Shown piece by piece: positions 46,844 to 58,515 of a stretch of 64,000 nt of DNA. Position numbers and translations under genes: made by a program. The stretch comes from Cristatella mucedo (lineage: Eukaryota > Bryozoa > Phylactolaemata > Cristatellidae), in NCBI GenBank assembly GCA_009760855.2, contig WPIO01000170.1:359501-423500 (forward strand), given 5' to 3'. Numbering within the stretch: position 1 is the stretch's first letter; every line of letters begins with the position of its first letter. The notes below the pieces were generated by a model, which saw only the letters and a list, made by a program, of their open reading frames with translations, made no database searches and was not told where the DNA came from.

Positions 46844-48007
46844 GCCGCGTCAGCAGCGGCTCCAGCGGAGCGCCGCCGCTTGAAACGAGCCGCAGTTTGC
46901 AAGCGCTCGCGACGCCGAGCGCCCCTTAAACCGCCGCCGCCCCCGCCGCCGCTTGCCCGGCGTACCCGTCGTGCCAGCGAACGCCGCCTTCAGCCGTACG
47001 TGCGGGCGCGGACGAGCCGGCGAGCCGTGCGGCGCCGCGAGGCGGCGCCGCGAGGCGGCGTCGCTGCCGTCAATTGGCGCCAGCGTCCGGGCCTTTTCGC
47101 TCGCCCCGAGAGACGGCGCTGTCGCTGACTGCCGGCCGCGGGCTGTCGCACCGGCCGCCCGCAACCGGGCTGACTAGACGCCCACTCGACTGAAGAGCAC
47201 CGGCATCGCGAGCGCCTCCGGCCGGGGCTCTGGGCGTGCCTCCGTCTGCCCCGGTTAGCGTCCGGGCACCAAAAATGCGCTGGCCAGAGCGGCAAAAATT
47301 CCGATCGCCTCCGGGCGAGGCAACCCGGCCACCTCGCAGTCACCCTTTGTTTCCGCTGGGTAGCGAGTTTTTGCCGAAAACTACTCCGGATTGCCGAACC
47401 GGAGATCGCGAGACGCGGTTCCAGAGTTCAGCTGCGGCGCTCGCGAGCGGCACGTGTTTACCTGCGCGGCGTCGGCCTGCCTTCAGCCGCAGACGGAGCC
47501 TCGGCCTCCGCTCGCTGCCTGGCTACTACCCAAGAGGCCGAGGCGCACGTCTGCGACGCGCCACCTGGCGCCGCGCGAGCGGCCCCAGCGGCAACGCTAT
47601 GCGATCAGGCGCAGGCCACGCGTGGAGGTCAACAGCCGGACATCGGACGCACTCGACCGCTCGGGCGCTGTCACGCAGCGAGGAAGCGGGGACGCGCGCG
47701 CAGCAGCGAGTTGTCGGACCGTCCGATGGACGGGCGGTCAAGCTGCAGGAGGTTTTCCGGCGGCGGCGCGGCTTGCGGTGGCAACGACCAGCGGCACCGC
47801 TGCCGCCGCTGCCTGTGGCGGCATCGAGTATGCCCCGCGGGCCTAAAATCGCCAGGACGTTCGGTGTTTCGAAGACTTTTCTCAAGCTTGCGCTCCTCCG
47901 CGACTTCGCGCTCTGCTGTGGCCGGAATAGACCAGTCGTGCATTCGGCAGCAGCAGCCAGCAGCACTGTGCTTCGCGTGCAATAACCTGCGCCGACGTAA
48001 TTTCAAG

Positions 48008-48092
48008 CTTGTATTTTATATTTTATTTTTTTTATTTATTTTTATTTTATTATTTTATTTATATTGTATTTTATTTTATATTTCCAAGCTTA
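48008..48092. repeat. T/A-rich tract inside the CpG-rich block
   Basis: About 85 bp made almost only of TTTTA/TTTAT words, flanked on both sides by CAAGCTT / CCAAGCTTAA. Confidence 0.9.
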
Positions 48093-48990
48093 ATTTTTTT
48101 CGAGCCGGTTAGACGTGCGCGCGAACGAACCCGACGGCAAGATTGGAGAGCTCGCGCCGAGTGTCCCGGCACCCAAGCGGCTCCAGGCGGCCGCCCCACG
48201 TTCTCGCTCGCTCGCCCGCTGAGCGAGCGAGAGCGTGCCGAGGTCGCCCGTCACCGCGTGCGCCACCGCGGCAAACGTCCGCTGCACGTGGAAAGTGCAA
48301 GGCTCGAACGACGCGCGTCGCTCTTTCGATCGACCGAACCACGGTCGAACGAACATCGAACGGGTGAGCGACACGCGACGGTCGCCGCGAGTCGCGCGAC
48401 GGTCGTCGAGCTCTCTGCGCCACCTCGCTAAACACACCGCCGATCGACTCGGGATTACTTCGGGGCTCGCCATCCGCGCGCCCCCGTTTCGTTTTGCGGC
48501 GGTCGTGCATCTCGACACTGCGGGTAGGTGGCGGGCGGCCCCACCTGCCCGCTCTAGACTGCGATCTCTCGCTGCCGCCGCCGCTACGCCAGAGCACTAA
48601 TGCGGCGGCCGCTTCCGGCCTGCGGGCCGGTCGGCCGGCCGGCCGGAAGGAAGCGGCCGTCAATCGTAGCGCTAGCGGCGCGTGTAGGTCGGAAATGCTC
48701 GACCGAAGCGCAGCAGGCTCAAACAGACTAGCTCGGCGAGTCTTGCCTCTCTGCAGGCGGTGGAGAGCCTCTATCCGTCGCAGCGGAGCGTGACCCACCT
48801 TGACCCTGCTCGGGCCGTGCTTGACTGCCACCGCTCAGATTTGGGGGACAGGGCGACAGCGTCCCAACCGCTGTGCGCAATCGTCGGTTCCTCGAGGCTT
48901 TTTTTAAAGGACTCGCCGTTCGGAACGCCTCGCCGCATCCGGGCAGCGCGGCCGCCAGCGACTGGGCCTCTCTATGACACTAGTGCATCT

Positions 48991-51028
48991 TCTGCTCTAA
49001 TTTTAGTGAAGTTTGCTAACGCTTCGGGCCGGCGAACAGACATTGCCGAAATTGTGATTTTCGTTTTGATGGCAGTTTACCATTGAGGTGCACCCGTGGG
49101 TGGCGCTGTTCGCAGTAAACACTCTGTCTGTCTGTTTCCACCATACACTATGCGCCAGAGTTAAGCAAAAGTCATCGCAGATCCGACGATCTCGTTTATA
49201 CATAGCGGCAACACAGCCTCGGTGAATAGCGCTGCCGCTTTCGGCGAGCGTTTAAGAATTTCCCGATATGCAGGACTTGAACTAATGGCCCGGATAGAGA
49301 AGCGGCGTAGTAGCGACGAATGTTTCAGTGGCTGACCAATCTCGCAAGGCCGCGGGAGCAGGGATTGATTGACCTGACTCTTTGATGCTTTAACAAAGTG
49401 GCAGAAGCAGTTGCTCCATTACTACAGGCGGGCTCAGAAATTCAGAGATCCGCGATCTGACGTCGACGCAAGCACCGATCGACCGCAGACAATCAACTCC
49501 TCGATGCTGTCCTAGAGGCCTCGATGCCTCGGTGCAGATTGCACTGTGACCTGCGTTGTCTAGCACATCCTTAATGCCTTTGCCGTCATTGGCGAAACGA
49601 AATGCATGTATCGGGGCTGGTTGCCTTGCATCGCGCCACATGCGATGCTAACGGCAGCTCACCTCCGGTTGCCCATCATATGACGTAATAGGTGTAGGTA
49701 CGGGGCGATACGTCCCCCCTGGGTTGATTCGAAGGAGGTGTTTCTTAACTTTGTTATATCCAGGCATCAGATTTCAATTTTGTTTGGTACGCGGAGTGTT
49801 CCCTGCTTTCGTGTGTCTAAAATAACGGGGAAATGTAGCTGTTATTTCTTGTGTTCTTCTTTCTTGTTGTTTCTTGTTATTTTTATTTGTTAAATGTTAT
49901 ATGTTAAATTATTGTTATATGTTAATGTTATTTCTTTCTACAAAAGCTTTGCCTTTGTAATCAGGATATTTGTATTATTAAACGAGCAGGTTTTTTCCGT
50001 AAGCAAGGTGTGAATGCAAGGTTCGCACGTAAAGCAGTCGTTATGCCACCGCCCGAAATAGTGAAAAATATGCGAACAGTACACTGCAGAGTATTATCCA
50101 TGGAATTTTAACAGCACATGTGCCACAGATCACAATTTATCTTACGTTAATGTATAACAAGAGAAAAATGAAAGCATTACTTGATTGGGATAAAATCGCT
50201 CGATTACTTGCACTCAGCAGATGCATTTTGGTGCGCGTGGGACAATTTATCAAAAGAGGAACGAAAAATACTCAGTGCCTGCTCCTGTTAAAATGTTTGA
50301 GGCCTGCAGATAATACTTCGACTTGCCTTTAAGGGATCAAGACATTTCCTGGGCATATCAATTCACAGGCGAATATTGAAACATAATTTCTGAAAGTACT
50401 ATGAAAACTATTGATGCTCGCTAGAGAGATTGTTTTCAAACTATTAGGTAATATGCCTAAAATAAAATTTAAAGTTTATCATTCTGTCATTTATTCACGC
50501 TGGTACTGGGGGAAAGAGAGCCGTGAAGCTGTATCCAATGAATACGATAGGAACTTACTGACCACTAAGGAAACTGCTACTTGTTCGCGGTGGTATAAAC
50601 CAATCGTTAACATGACGAGAGCAGGTCTCTTATCATGTATTTCTACATTCGTGTGTCCATCATACCAGTCGCACTTTGCCGTGAGCTCCCCGTCCCAAAC
50701 CCTCCGTAGAGGGATTAGCCCTTTTTAAATGAGAATAGCAAGTCAGACAACGAGAAAAATGTATTCCAAATCTAAATTTCAAATTTACAGTTGCGTCTGA
50801 GTAGAGACTTGCGCACTTTTCTCACCAGACAGACGCTATTCAAGGGACTTCATTCTTATCAGATCTAATGCTGAGCTTCAGACGTCTACGCTCAAGTGAT
50901 GGGGCTATTTAGATACAATTGCACAGCTATATTTTAATATTTCAGAGAAAGCTAGAGGCGCAAGGAAGTTGGAGCTTGTGCAACAGTTTAAGTAGAGAAT
51001 AAAGAGCCTATAAATGGCGGCGGGCCTT
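48991..51028. other. No recognisable feature
   Basis: Drops to AT-rich after 49700. Frames near 50120-50332 and 50411-50728 (105 codons) carry no motif I know. Confidence 0.45.
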
Positions 51029-51115
51029 GTCGGTTAGAGTAATAATTTCGCTCTTTATCAGTTGATCGACCGGAAGCCGTCATAGTAACGATCGCGCAGG
51101 TTTGATTCTCCCGGA
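51029..51115 (+). other. tRNA-like box A/box B pair, probable pseudo-tRNA or SINE head
   Basis: GTCGGTTAGAGTAATAATTT resembles a box A region, and GCAGGTTTGATTCTCCCGG a box B with T-arm context. The spacing is tRNA-like but I cannot fold a full cloverleaf. It is not related to the main SINE head. Confidence 0.3.
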
Positions 51116-51169
51116 TTTATTTAACAGCCTTGCAGCGAAATTCATCCCCAACTTTATAGAATGAATGGT

Positions 51170-52730
51170 TTAATTTCAGCAGCCCGGCCGAAATGGAAGT
51201 GCAATGGTCCAGTCAAGACAGGACCAGGAAACGGGTAAGAGTTTTAGCAGACTACCGTGGTGAACTATCCCTAATCTTAGAAGCGTAGCTAACGTGATGG
51301 CTAGCTGTAGACTTAGTCTTCTTAAGGAAGCTTTAAATCTTGAGTTATCAAATATGCAGCATAAATTCCGAGTACACTTTGCTGATAGCACTGCAGCATT
51401 ATGAAGTAGAAGAGGAAAACCTCATTGTATAGCCAAATGCTTAGGGCAGCCTGTAAGCAGGACCCTGTTTGGTTTTAGCGTCGTGTAGTTTAAGGATATT
51501 GGCAAATATCCACGATCGAATTTCTGCGAGATAAACATATAATTAACATGTTGCTGCCGTAGATGTTGATGGTTTAAATTGCAAATACTCCTAGGCATGA
51601 ATAGAATTTAAGTGGTAGCCGATCTCATGGCACGAATCTTTTCAGATGATCAAAGAATTGCAATTCAAACCAAATTGCCTCGATACAAATGACCGATCAC
51701 AACCATTCAAGTTGGATATCATCTTCAAGGTGTCAAACGCAGCTGATATATCAAGCGTGACCAGGACATCGGCATTTCCTTTATCGTTTCTGCTTAGGAT
51801 GTCTTTGCATACACGGATGAGAGCAGTTTTAGTAGAGTGGTATTGCTTGAATTCCGACTAAACTTTTCTGAAAACCTAATTCTTTTAATTTTTGCTACAA
51901 GCTATTTAGAAAATTTCTTTTCAAGAATATAAGTGAAAAAGAGGATGGGTAACAATGGGCGATAGCTTGCTAATAACTATGAATTATATTCAGGCTTTTA
52001 AAGTTTTAATAGAGCGCTGGTCTTCTTTTTAAAGATATTTGAAATGCACGTTTACTTAGAAAACAATTTTAACCTAAGTCGCGACAAGACTCAGATTCTA
52101 CGCAAGTGAAGACCAGCGAGATGATTGTATCGGGTCTTCAAGCGACGGACTCTTTTTTCTAGACTTAATTCGGGTAACCGCTTGGTATATAGAAACCTTG
52201 GAAAATGTTATAAGGAAGCTTTCGGTTTGTGGCGCAAGGCTTGATTTAGTCAGAGGTGGCTATGGTGCAGCATGAATGTCAGATTTGGCAGAGGATTGAA
52301 TGAAAAAACTATCGGCCAAGTTGTTACTATCTGTGTATTTAGACCACTCAGAACTATCAAACAAATGATTTACTGTTGTATACATTTTTTGGTATGACCA
52401 GCTGGGCTTCAGTTTTTGAGTAATTAAATAAAGCCCCAGCTTTTCCGAGCTTCCGGTTGTAAACACGGTGCGGTATTTGTAACTGGCTAGATCGGTTTCA
52501 GACCCAGACGTCTTAAGGCGGCGCTCAAACCAGCCCTTTACACGGGGCATCTTTTGAATCTTTTGGAAAACAGAAAGGAGTTTAAACGACTCACGAAGAA
52601 GGCAGAACGTTGGGAAGCATGCTCTTCGAGAGCATCCCTAATTTTTTATTTCGCTGCATAAATGAGGGTATCGAGACTTTCTGCAGATTCCGAATAAAGT
52701 TTAACGAAGCTCATAGTCACAAAAATATTT
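51170..52730 (-). pseudogene. LINE B ORF2 relic, linker to post-RT
   Basis: Minus-strand reading, high to low coordinates. First ESLDTLIYAA and RDALEEHA (about 52710-52640), equal to SLDTLTDA..LRNALDNHA in LINE B. Then KMYTTVNHLF (52370 region) and LADSFFIQSS, then YHSTKTALIRVCKDILSRN and VTLDISAAFDTL (RT motif A, about 51850-51730), and finally RNLCCIFDNSRFKASLRRLS (51365-51300), equal to the 'RNLGVIFD' block. RT motifs B and C are missing or unreadable between 51700 and 51390. Heavily decayed. Confidence 0.75.
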
Positions 52731-54069
52731 TCAAAATCTCTAAGCATTAATGCTAAAATTAACTTGCCTCGAAATCATTGGCGCTGTCTAAGCAACCCTC
52801 AGAGCGTCAGTCAGAAAACGGCTGCTTCTCGAATCGACAGCCACTTTCGCAATTAAACTAACCAGCATGCATCAGCTTCCGCCATGACTTTCCTGCGCAC
52901 CGGCTTAGCTCCCGTTCCAAAACCAATTGCTAGCTCATGCCAAATGCCTCCCGCGCGACAGCGCTTTCAGTATGAGTGACAGCAATTGCTGAGTAGTGCA
53001 GCTTCCCCGAAGGAAAATGCTCTTTCATCGCGGGAAAATATTTATCGCATAAGATGGCTCCCTGCTCGAGGCCTCAGTCAGAATTTTCCATGGACGCCTC
53101 CAAGCCCAGCTAGATGATAGCCGCTGGACAGCCAGGCTGTATACTCGCCGAGCTTCACACTACGTCGAAGTCCGACGAACCACCGCCACCACCTTAGCGA
53201 TTGGCACTGTTGTAATACACCACCGTGCGACTTGCACCGTTTCTGCAGAAGATCTTTGTCGCTTCTGCTCGATCGAAGCGACGGACTGACGAACGAGAAA
53301 CATCCGAGGCGCCGCCGCGCCTACCGGCCTTTATTAGCTTGCGAACTATTTGGTGCGTCATTAGGGTGCAAACTCCTAAACAGCGAGTTGGAGCGAGTTT
53401 ACTCCAATAATGTCCTCCGCACTTTGGTCACCTTCTTCAATATTTTAATGTGCAACCCTCTTCTTTGCAAGCATTTTCTACGCCAATATAACTTTATGTA
53501 GCTGCAGTAAAATAAATCTATAGCCCCCAGATCCTATAATAATAGACCACGGCCGCGGTCGATCGTGAGATATTACCAATGGCACAGAGTGCATTAGTAG
53601 CCTGTCGTGCCTTAAGACTCCTCAGTGCACTTCAGTATTTCATTGACGTATAAGTCTGCAGCAGCACGACGCTCCTTGTCGATTCGAGCATTTCCGGCCG
53701 CATTCACGCAGTACAACAGGATTCGACTCGAGTACGTGACGTGGAAACTTCAAGGGAGAGCCTTCTTCACATCGACGATGGGGGATGCCATAGAATGATG
53801 GTATCAATGGCTCAATCGATCGAGACCGGTAACTCGGGTAACCCATACGTTTAACTGTTTTCGCACTTAGTCCTAAGGAGGAGGCCCTGTGGTCGTTCTG
53901 CAATTGATAATTATGGCTGTTCTTTTACTAACCGCTAAAGGCCAGATATGTAGATTTAGGGTTGTTGAGAAACTCTGAAGTGGACCGCGGTGAGTGCTAC
54001 TCTCCGCCTTCCTGAACCTGCCTGGATACAGTATCCATGCCTCTACCGCAGAACACAAATGATAATACA
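52731..54069. other. No recognisable feature
   Basis: Mixed composition with short frames. An 87-codon minus frame (53903-53640) has a plausible composition but no known motif. Confidence 0.4.
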
Positions 54070-54128
54070 AAAAAGACGTTTGTATAGCGCCCCAAGATAA
54101 CTTGATCTCTTTTGAGCGCTTTAAAAAC
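54070..54128 (-). mobile_element. SINE tail fragment
   Basis: GTATAGCGCCCCAAGATAAC and TTGATCTCTTTTGAGCGCTT: the shared tail in reverse, without a head. Confidence 0.7.
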
Positions 54129-54238
54129 GCTGAAAAGCAGCGGCCGCAGCTGCCACTGTTTCAATTCGGCTTCCGTTTAAAATTCAAACATTTGCACGCA
54201 TTTAGACTGCACGTTAGGATTCAGCTCTGATAAGAAAG

Positions 54239-54398
54239 AGCCGAGCTGGTTTGGCGCAGTGATTAAGGGACTTACCTCAAATCAAGGTCCGGGAGAACGC
54301 ATTTTATCACCAGTGGTCGTGGGCTTGAGCCCCGTGGCACATGTGAAGCACCTCAATGAAGATTAATTTCTCTTAGTGGATGCTATAGAAAAGAACTG
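54239..54398 (+). mobile_element. tRNA-derived SINE, diverged
   Basis: GCCGAGCTGGTTTGG head with box-A-like region, a ~20-bp internal expansion before TGGTCGTGGGCTTGAGCCCC (box B), then GCACATGTGAAGCAC and a diverged tail (TTCTCTTAGTGGATGCTATA). Confidence 0.8.
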
Positions 54399-55269
54399 CG
54401 TGTGTTTATTTGAGCGGAGGGTTTAAAAGCAAGGCTTTGGCGCAGGTTGGCTTAGAAGTAGCGGTAGGCTGGATTGGTCAATCGGCAGTTGCCTGAGCCG
54501 CGAGGTTTATGAATATTTTCTTGATCGAGACCACATTTTTCAGACCGTTCACTCTTATTCAGATTTTGCCTTAGGTCGATCTACATTTTGACGTCGCTGC
54601 CTTTAGAATTTCTGTTGCTGAAAGCGTGCGCCGCTAAGAGATCTGTGTGACGTTGCGAGCGTAGCTCGCGGACTGTCCAACTGAGTGTAAGGCTGAAAAG
54701 AATTTGTTTGCTAAACGATGCGAAAGAAGAGCACGAAAAGCAGAAACGAAATCTCTCTTCAATATTGCACGGAGGATTGCTCGCCGTGGTGCTGTGCTGG
54801 GAAATCGCAGCCTCGTTTGAGTTCGCGACGTGTCGGGCACCTTAAAAGGGCTGGGCAGCTCAAGACAACTCTCCGGTCGGCAGTTAAGTTCTGGCGAACT
54901 GCATCTCGCAGAGTTTGCGGATGCCGAAGATGTCGTGAAACCCAGCTCGGCGCTATCAAGGCCGGCCAACTAAAAGCCTGACTATCTCTCTGTTCCTGTT
55001 CAGACCGTACTACTAGAATTCAGTTCGCTCGGCAGGGCCTCAGAACAAAATGATGCATGCAGCCCTTCCTTTTTTCGAACGATTACGGCCTCAAGATGGC
55101 TTCTTTTAATTAAATTCATTAAATTCGGCCACTTTTTTTCCTGGGAAAGAAATGTGCGATGTCTATCGGGCGATCCATCGAAGAATGCAGAGGAAAATTC
55201 TTTCTCAGACGAGCAGCGCCGCTGTGCCAATCGCAGCCTCGTGGCCCCAAATGATCTGGCGACTAAAAA
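54399..55269. other. No recognisable feature
   Basis: Two overlapping frames on opposite strands near 54634-54981 (111 and 87 codons); neither is recognised. Confidence 0.4.
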
Positions 55270-55550
55270 TGAGTCTTCCGATTCGTTTGCCTACAAACCG
55301 TCGGTGACAGAAACTCTTGCTCTGCAAGTCTTAGACTGCGGAACTCAATTCCGCAATTCTTAAGCAGCGACTGCATCTTCTCATCTACTCCTGAGCCATC
55401 CACGCTATGCTACGCTCCGTCCGCGCTGCTCACGTCCTCCGCTTGCTCGTTCAGCTATACTTTCTCTCTGCTGTGGGATCTGATGGATCTGATGGCTAGC
55501 GCATGCGCACCGAAAGCCGCACAGGCTTCGAGGTTACTATAAAACTCACT
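55270..55550 (+). mobile_element. LINE B C-terminus and start of 3' UTR, diverged
   Basis: CCGTCGGTGACAGAAACTCT, TAGACTGCGGAACTCAATTC (equivalent of RLWNSLP) and GCGCACCGAAAGCCGCACAG align with 28000-28235. The last ~80 bp of the family's 3' end is lost or unreadable. Confidence 0.72.
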
Positions 55551-56394
55551 TTAGCATAACGTTCACGTACACAGTCCTAGTGGCGACGCGGAGTTACTGA
55601 TGTACATGATGCCGACTAACGGCTGCCAGGGTCAGGATGGAGGGGTTATGACCAAGGGAAACTAACGACAAGATAGCGTCTGAAAGTTAATGTGAGAGCC
55701 TGGCGAGCCGGCGATGCCGAAAGTGGTCAGCTACCCTAGACTTCCTGATGGGTTTTCCTTACTAACCGGCGGACGGCGGCGGTAACTTAATGAGCCGGCG
55801 AAACGCTGGCCGCTTCTAATCTGCTTTGGAGTGTGCAGATCGGCGAACTGATTGACGCTTCTTGAATTGTAACGATAAAAAACGTCACGCATAATAAAGT
55901 ATGAATTCCGAGCTAATGCGATTATTGTTCAGTTCCATGGTGAAAAAACTTCCTCGCGTGCTTTTCACCCACGACCAATGGGACGCAGAACCAGACGCAA
56001 TCGCGAAACTACGCTCGCTCTAACGTCAAGTGGGTGAGTGCTGCTTATTGCTCGCAAGTTCCGCTACTGTGCGTGCACTTGGAACTGCTCGTGCGAACCG
56101 ACACGTCGCGCTTAGAGGAGCTAGTTTCGCCATTTCGCTAAACGGGCGACCTCCGCAATGAGCTCCCGCTACTTGCTTCACATTCCGCAGAGTCACCTCG
56201 TACGAAATATCCCCCTTGCTCAGAACTCTCAAGAACGCCGCACGCTCGAGCCAGTCAGCGCTGGCTCCTTTCGCGTAAACTCTCCTGAGACGCAGGAATG
56301 CAAGCACCTGCGGCATTTCGCTACGGCACACGAGCTCGTTGCGGGCGCTCGCTTGTAACCCGGTAAGGTAGCGAGTAGCACGCGCCAGCTGAGC
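55551..56394. other. No recognisable feature
   Basis: Unassigned; CG content rises towards the right. Confidence 0.4.
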
Positions 56395-56760
56395 TTGCGT
56401 ACCTACCCACGTGACAGCTCTCAGAATAGCGTCTCGATGACTCGCGGGCGTGCGGGCTCGCGGGCGGGCGGGCAGGCGGGCGCGCGGTCGACGCAAGCGA
56501 GCCACCAAGCAAACGCATTTTCGCGCGGCGATCACTCGGGCCACTTTTTTCTTTCTTGGGCATTCGGCCGACAGGCCTGCCCGCGAAGCACGCTCCGGCG
56601 CCCATTTGCGCATCCGATCGAGCGCTCGAGCATTATTACGAGCCGGACGCGCTCGCAGCTGCAGCTTTCGCGCGGCTGCGAGCGTTCGCGGCTGTGCAGG
56701 ATGCGAATACTCGCGGCGACAGACAGCTCCTCCCGCCACTAGATCCCGAAGGAGTGCCGA
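56395..56760. promoter_or_regulatory. CpG-rich block, possible promoter-proximal DNA
   Basis: Dense CG, with GCGGGCGGGCGGGC-type GC-box-like words at 56450-56485. Frames of 94-237 codons overlap on several frames and look like GC artefacts. It ends at a LINE A tail. Confidence 0.35.
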
Positions 56761-56761
56761 T

Positions 56762-56861
56762 TTTCCTTTGCAGCAAATGCAAAGCGCCTACAAAGAGATT
56801 GAGTTCTCTGAGGGCGCTTTATCGAGTGCATTATTATTATTGTTATTATTATTATTATTAG
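56762..56861 (+). mobile_element. LINE A tail, minimal copy
   Basis: Only the last ~100 bp: TTTGCAGCAAATGCAAAGCG, then the hairpin with arms AAGCGCC and GGCGCTT, and an ATT tract to 56861. It is the clearest example of the tail hairpin. Confidence 0.88.
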
Positions 56862-57169
56862 AGCAGTGCCGCCGAGTACGTGCGTCCGCGAAACGCGGTT
56901 GCTGCCGCGCCAAGTGTGTCCAGATGCAATACCAACTGGGAAACCGAATTGAACTCTTTTGGTCAGAAGGCACCAAAAGAGTAAATTGATAATTTCAATT
57001 AAATTTAAGCTAAAGTTGGCGGCTGATTAAGCAGCCTCATTTGTAGGGAAACCGAAGAGTATTAGCGGCTGTCACGCCCACATGCAGCAAGCTTCAATTT
57101 AACGAACGCTCGCCACAGGACTAGGAATCCGCGACGCTGGCCGTGCAGTGCAAGCGCCGTACCCCCGAG

Positions 57170-57195
57170 GTTTCAACCCCGGGGGTATAGCACGA
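57170..57195. other. Short inverted repeat
   Basis: Arms TACCCCCG and CGGGGGTA with about a 10-base loop. Confidence 0.6.
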
Positions 57196-57516
57196 GAGAG
57201 GCTGCTTGAAAGGAAGTATTTGAAATGATCAGCGATAAGAGCGTGAACGATTTCAGCGCGCGAAAGTGAGCGGGGGGGGCCTATTCAAATGGATTCAAGC
57301 AAATACTGCGAGGAGCGGGCCCAATCCGCTTCACCTGGCTTCCCTGTGGGCGGCGTCCAGTCAGAGCGTCGGTGTCGCGACGCCAGAGCTCGTGGCTGCA
57401 GGAGACGCGCAGGAGGAGCGCAGGTGCGCACTGCGCGGAGCATCGCTGCGTCGATGGCTTGAAATGCGCTGCGCCTCAGCATCCTTCTCACGAAGCGCAG
57501 CGCACCGGACGACGAC

Positions 57517-57551
57517 GGGGTCACCGCGGCTGCAGCTGCCGCGGTGACCCC
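57517..57551. other. Perfect 35-bp palindrome (13-bp arms)
   Basis: Arms GGGGTCACCGCGG and CCGCGGTGACCCC are exact reverse complements around the 9-base centre CTGCAGCTG. It sits in CpG-rich sequence about 80 bp upstream of a SINE. Confidence 0.95.
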
Positions 57552-57633
57552 TTGAAACTTCCACCGGCGCGAGCTTGACTCGACACGACGAGTCGCCGCC
57601 CGAGCAAGAGGTACCTTTCCGTCTTCCGTCTTT

Positions 57634-57780
57634 GCCGAGCTGCTTTGATCTAGTGGTTAAGGTACTCGCCCCGACCAAAGTCTGACTGAGGTCGTGGGCT
57701 CGAGCCCCGGGGCATATGTGAAGCGCTTGAATAGAGATTGGGTTCACTTGGAGCGCTATATAAATGAATTATATTATATA
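57634..57780 (+). mobile_element. tRNA-derived SINE, best-preserved copy
   Basis: Head GCCGAGCTGCTTTGATC, box A region ATCTAGTGGTTAAGGTAC, box B GTGGGCTCGAGCCCC (57695-57708), body GGCATATGTGAAGCGC, tail hairpin with AGCGCT on both sides of ATAGAGATTGGGTTCACT, then TATAAATGAATTATATTA. About 147 bp; no obvious target duplication. Confidence 0.9.
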
Positions 57781-58360
57781 TTCTTCTTCGCTTGTTCGGT
57801 CGGTTCTTTCGGCTAATCCGCACTGCACTAATGTAATACCGATCAATGTTAGTGATATATTGTTGTTTATATATAGTGTTGCATATTTCATGTTACAGCT
57901 TATAATTACAGTCGTCCCTCGCCACTTTGCGCTTTTACTTTTGCGGCTTCACGCTATCGCGGTTTTTCAAATGCATTCATTAAAAAAATCACTTGAATCG
58001 ATTAATCGGAGCCAATTAACCACGATAGACGACTGCATAGACATATTGCGTTATCTATTAGTGCAAACGAGTATGGATTAAAAATGTTGCGGAGCAGAAA
58101 AAGCATGGCGAGTGGTTCGCACTTTCGCTAGTTGCCAGACATGTGCGCGCGCGTGCACGTCAGCACGCTCTGGCGCGCCGGTGGACGTTGCTACAAAAAG
58201 AAGCGGTGCAGAATGAGTTGGGAATCACTCCTCGAAATCTGTTTCTCTGACACGATAAATGAATTATCAAAAAAAAATTCTGCTTTTGCCGACGAGCTGC
58301 AAGCAAGCGCTCAGCGGCTAGATGAACTGGGATGCCCCACTGCCTTCGTATGCCAGCTTT
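57781..58360. other. No recognisable feature
   Basis: A 105-codon plus frame (57764-58081) overlaps the SINE end and is not recognised. An 82-codon frame at 58132-58380 runs into the minisatellite. Confidence 0.4.
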
Positions 58361-58515
58361 GTACGGCTACAATAGTCTAGTCAAGACGGAGCGTGGGCAG
58401 CTTCGTAGGGCTACAATAGTACAGCTATGTGCAGCTACAATAGTATAGCTATGTGCTGCTACAAAAGTAAAGCCGCGTACGGCTACGTACGGCAACAATA
58501 GTCTCGTCAAGAGAA
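58361..58515. repeat. Minisatellite, unit about 24 bp
   Basis: Repeats of GGCTACAATAGT followed by AGCTATGTGC-type sequence. Clear units lie around 58410, 58434 and 58458, with degenerate ones at both sides (TACGGCTACAATAGTCTAGT; ACGGCAACAATAGTCTCGTC). Confidence 0.8.

Larger units (their letters stand above)
45480..48990. promoter_or_regulatory. Large CpG-rich block, candidate promoter-proximal island
   Basis: About 3.5 kb with very dense CG dinucleotides and high G+C, in sharp contrast to its AT-richer surroundings. It contains GCC, CTG and CT repeats, a 21-bp tandem repeat and CGAGCG-type words. Overlapping frames of 100-250 codons exist on both strands but are arginine-, alanine- and proline-rich, as GC-rich DNA gives by chance. 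A CpG island at a gene's 5' end is a reasonable inference. I see no defined TATA box, start site or exon. Confidence 0.5.

Noticed and set aside
46364..48831. Long overlapping frames (up to 254 codons) in the CpG-rich block on both strands
   Set aside because: They overlap each other in several frames and are dominated by R, A, P and S, or run through CT and GCC repeats. GC-rich DNA has few stop codons, so such frames are expected by chance.
56026..56739. 237-codon minus-strand frame
   Set aside because: Arg/Ala-rich translation of CpG-rich DNA with competing frames on the other strand.
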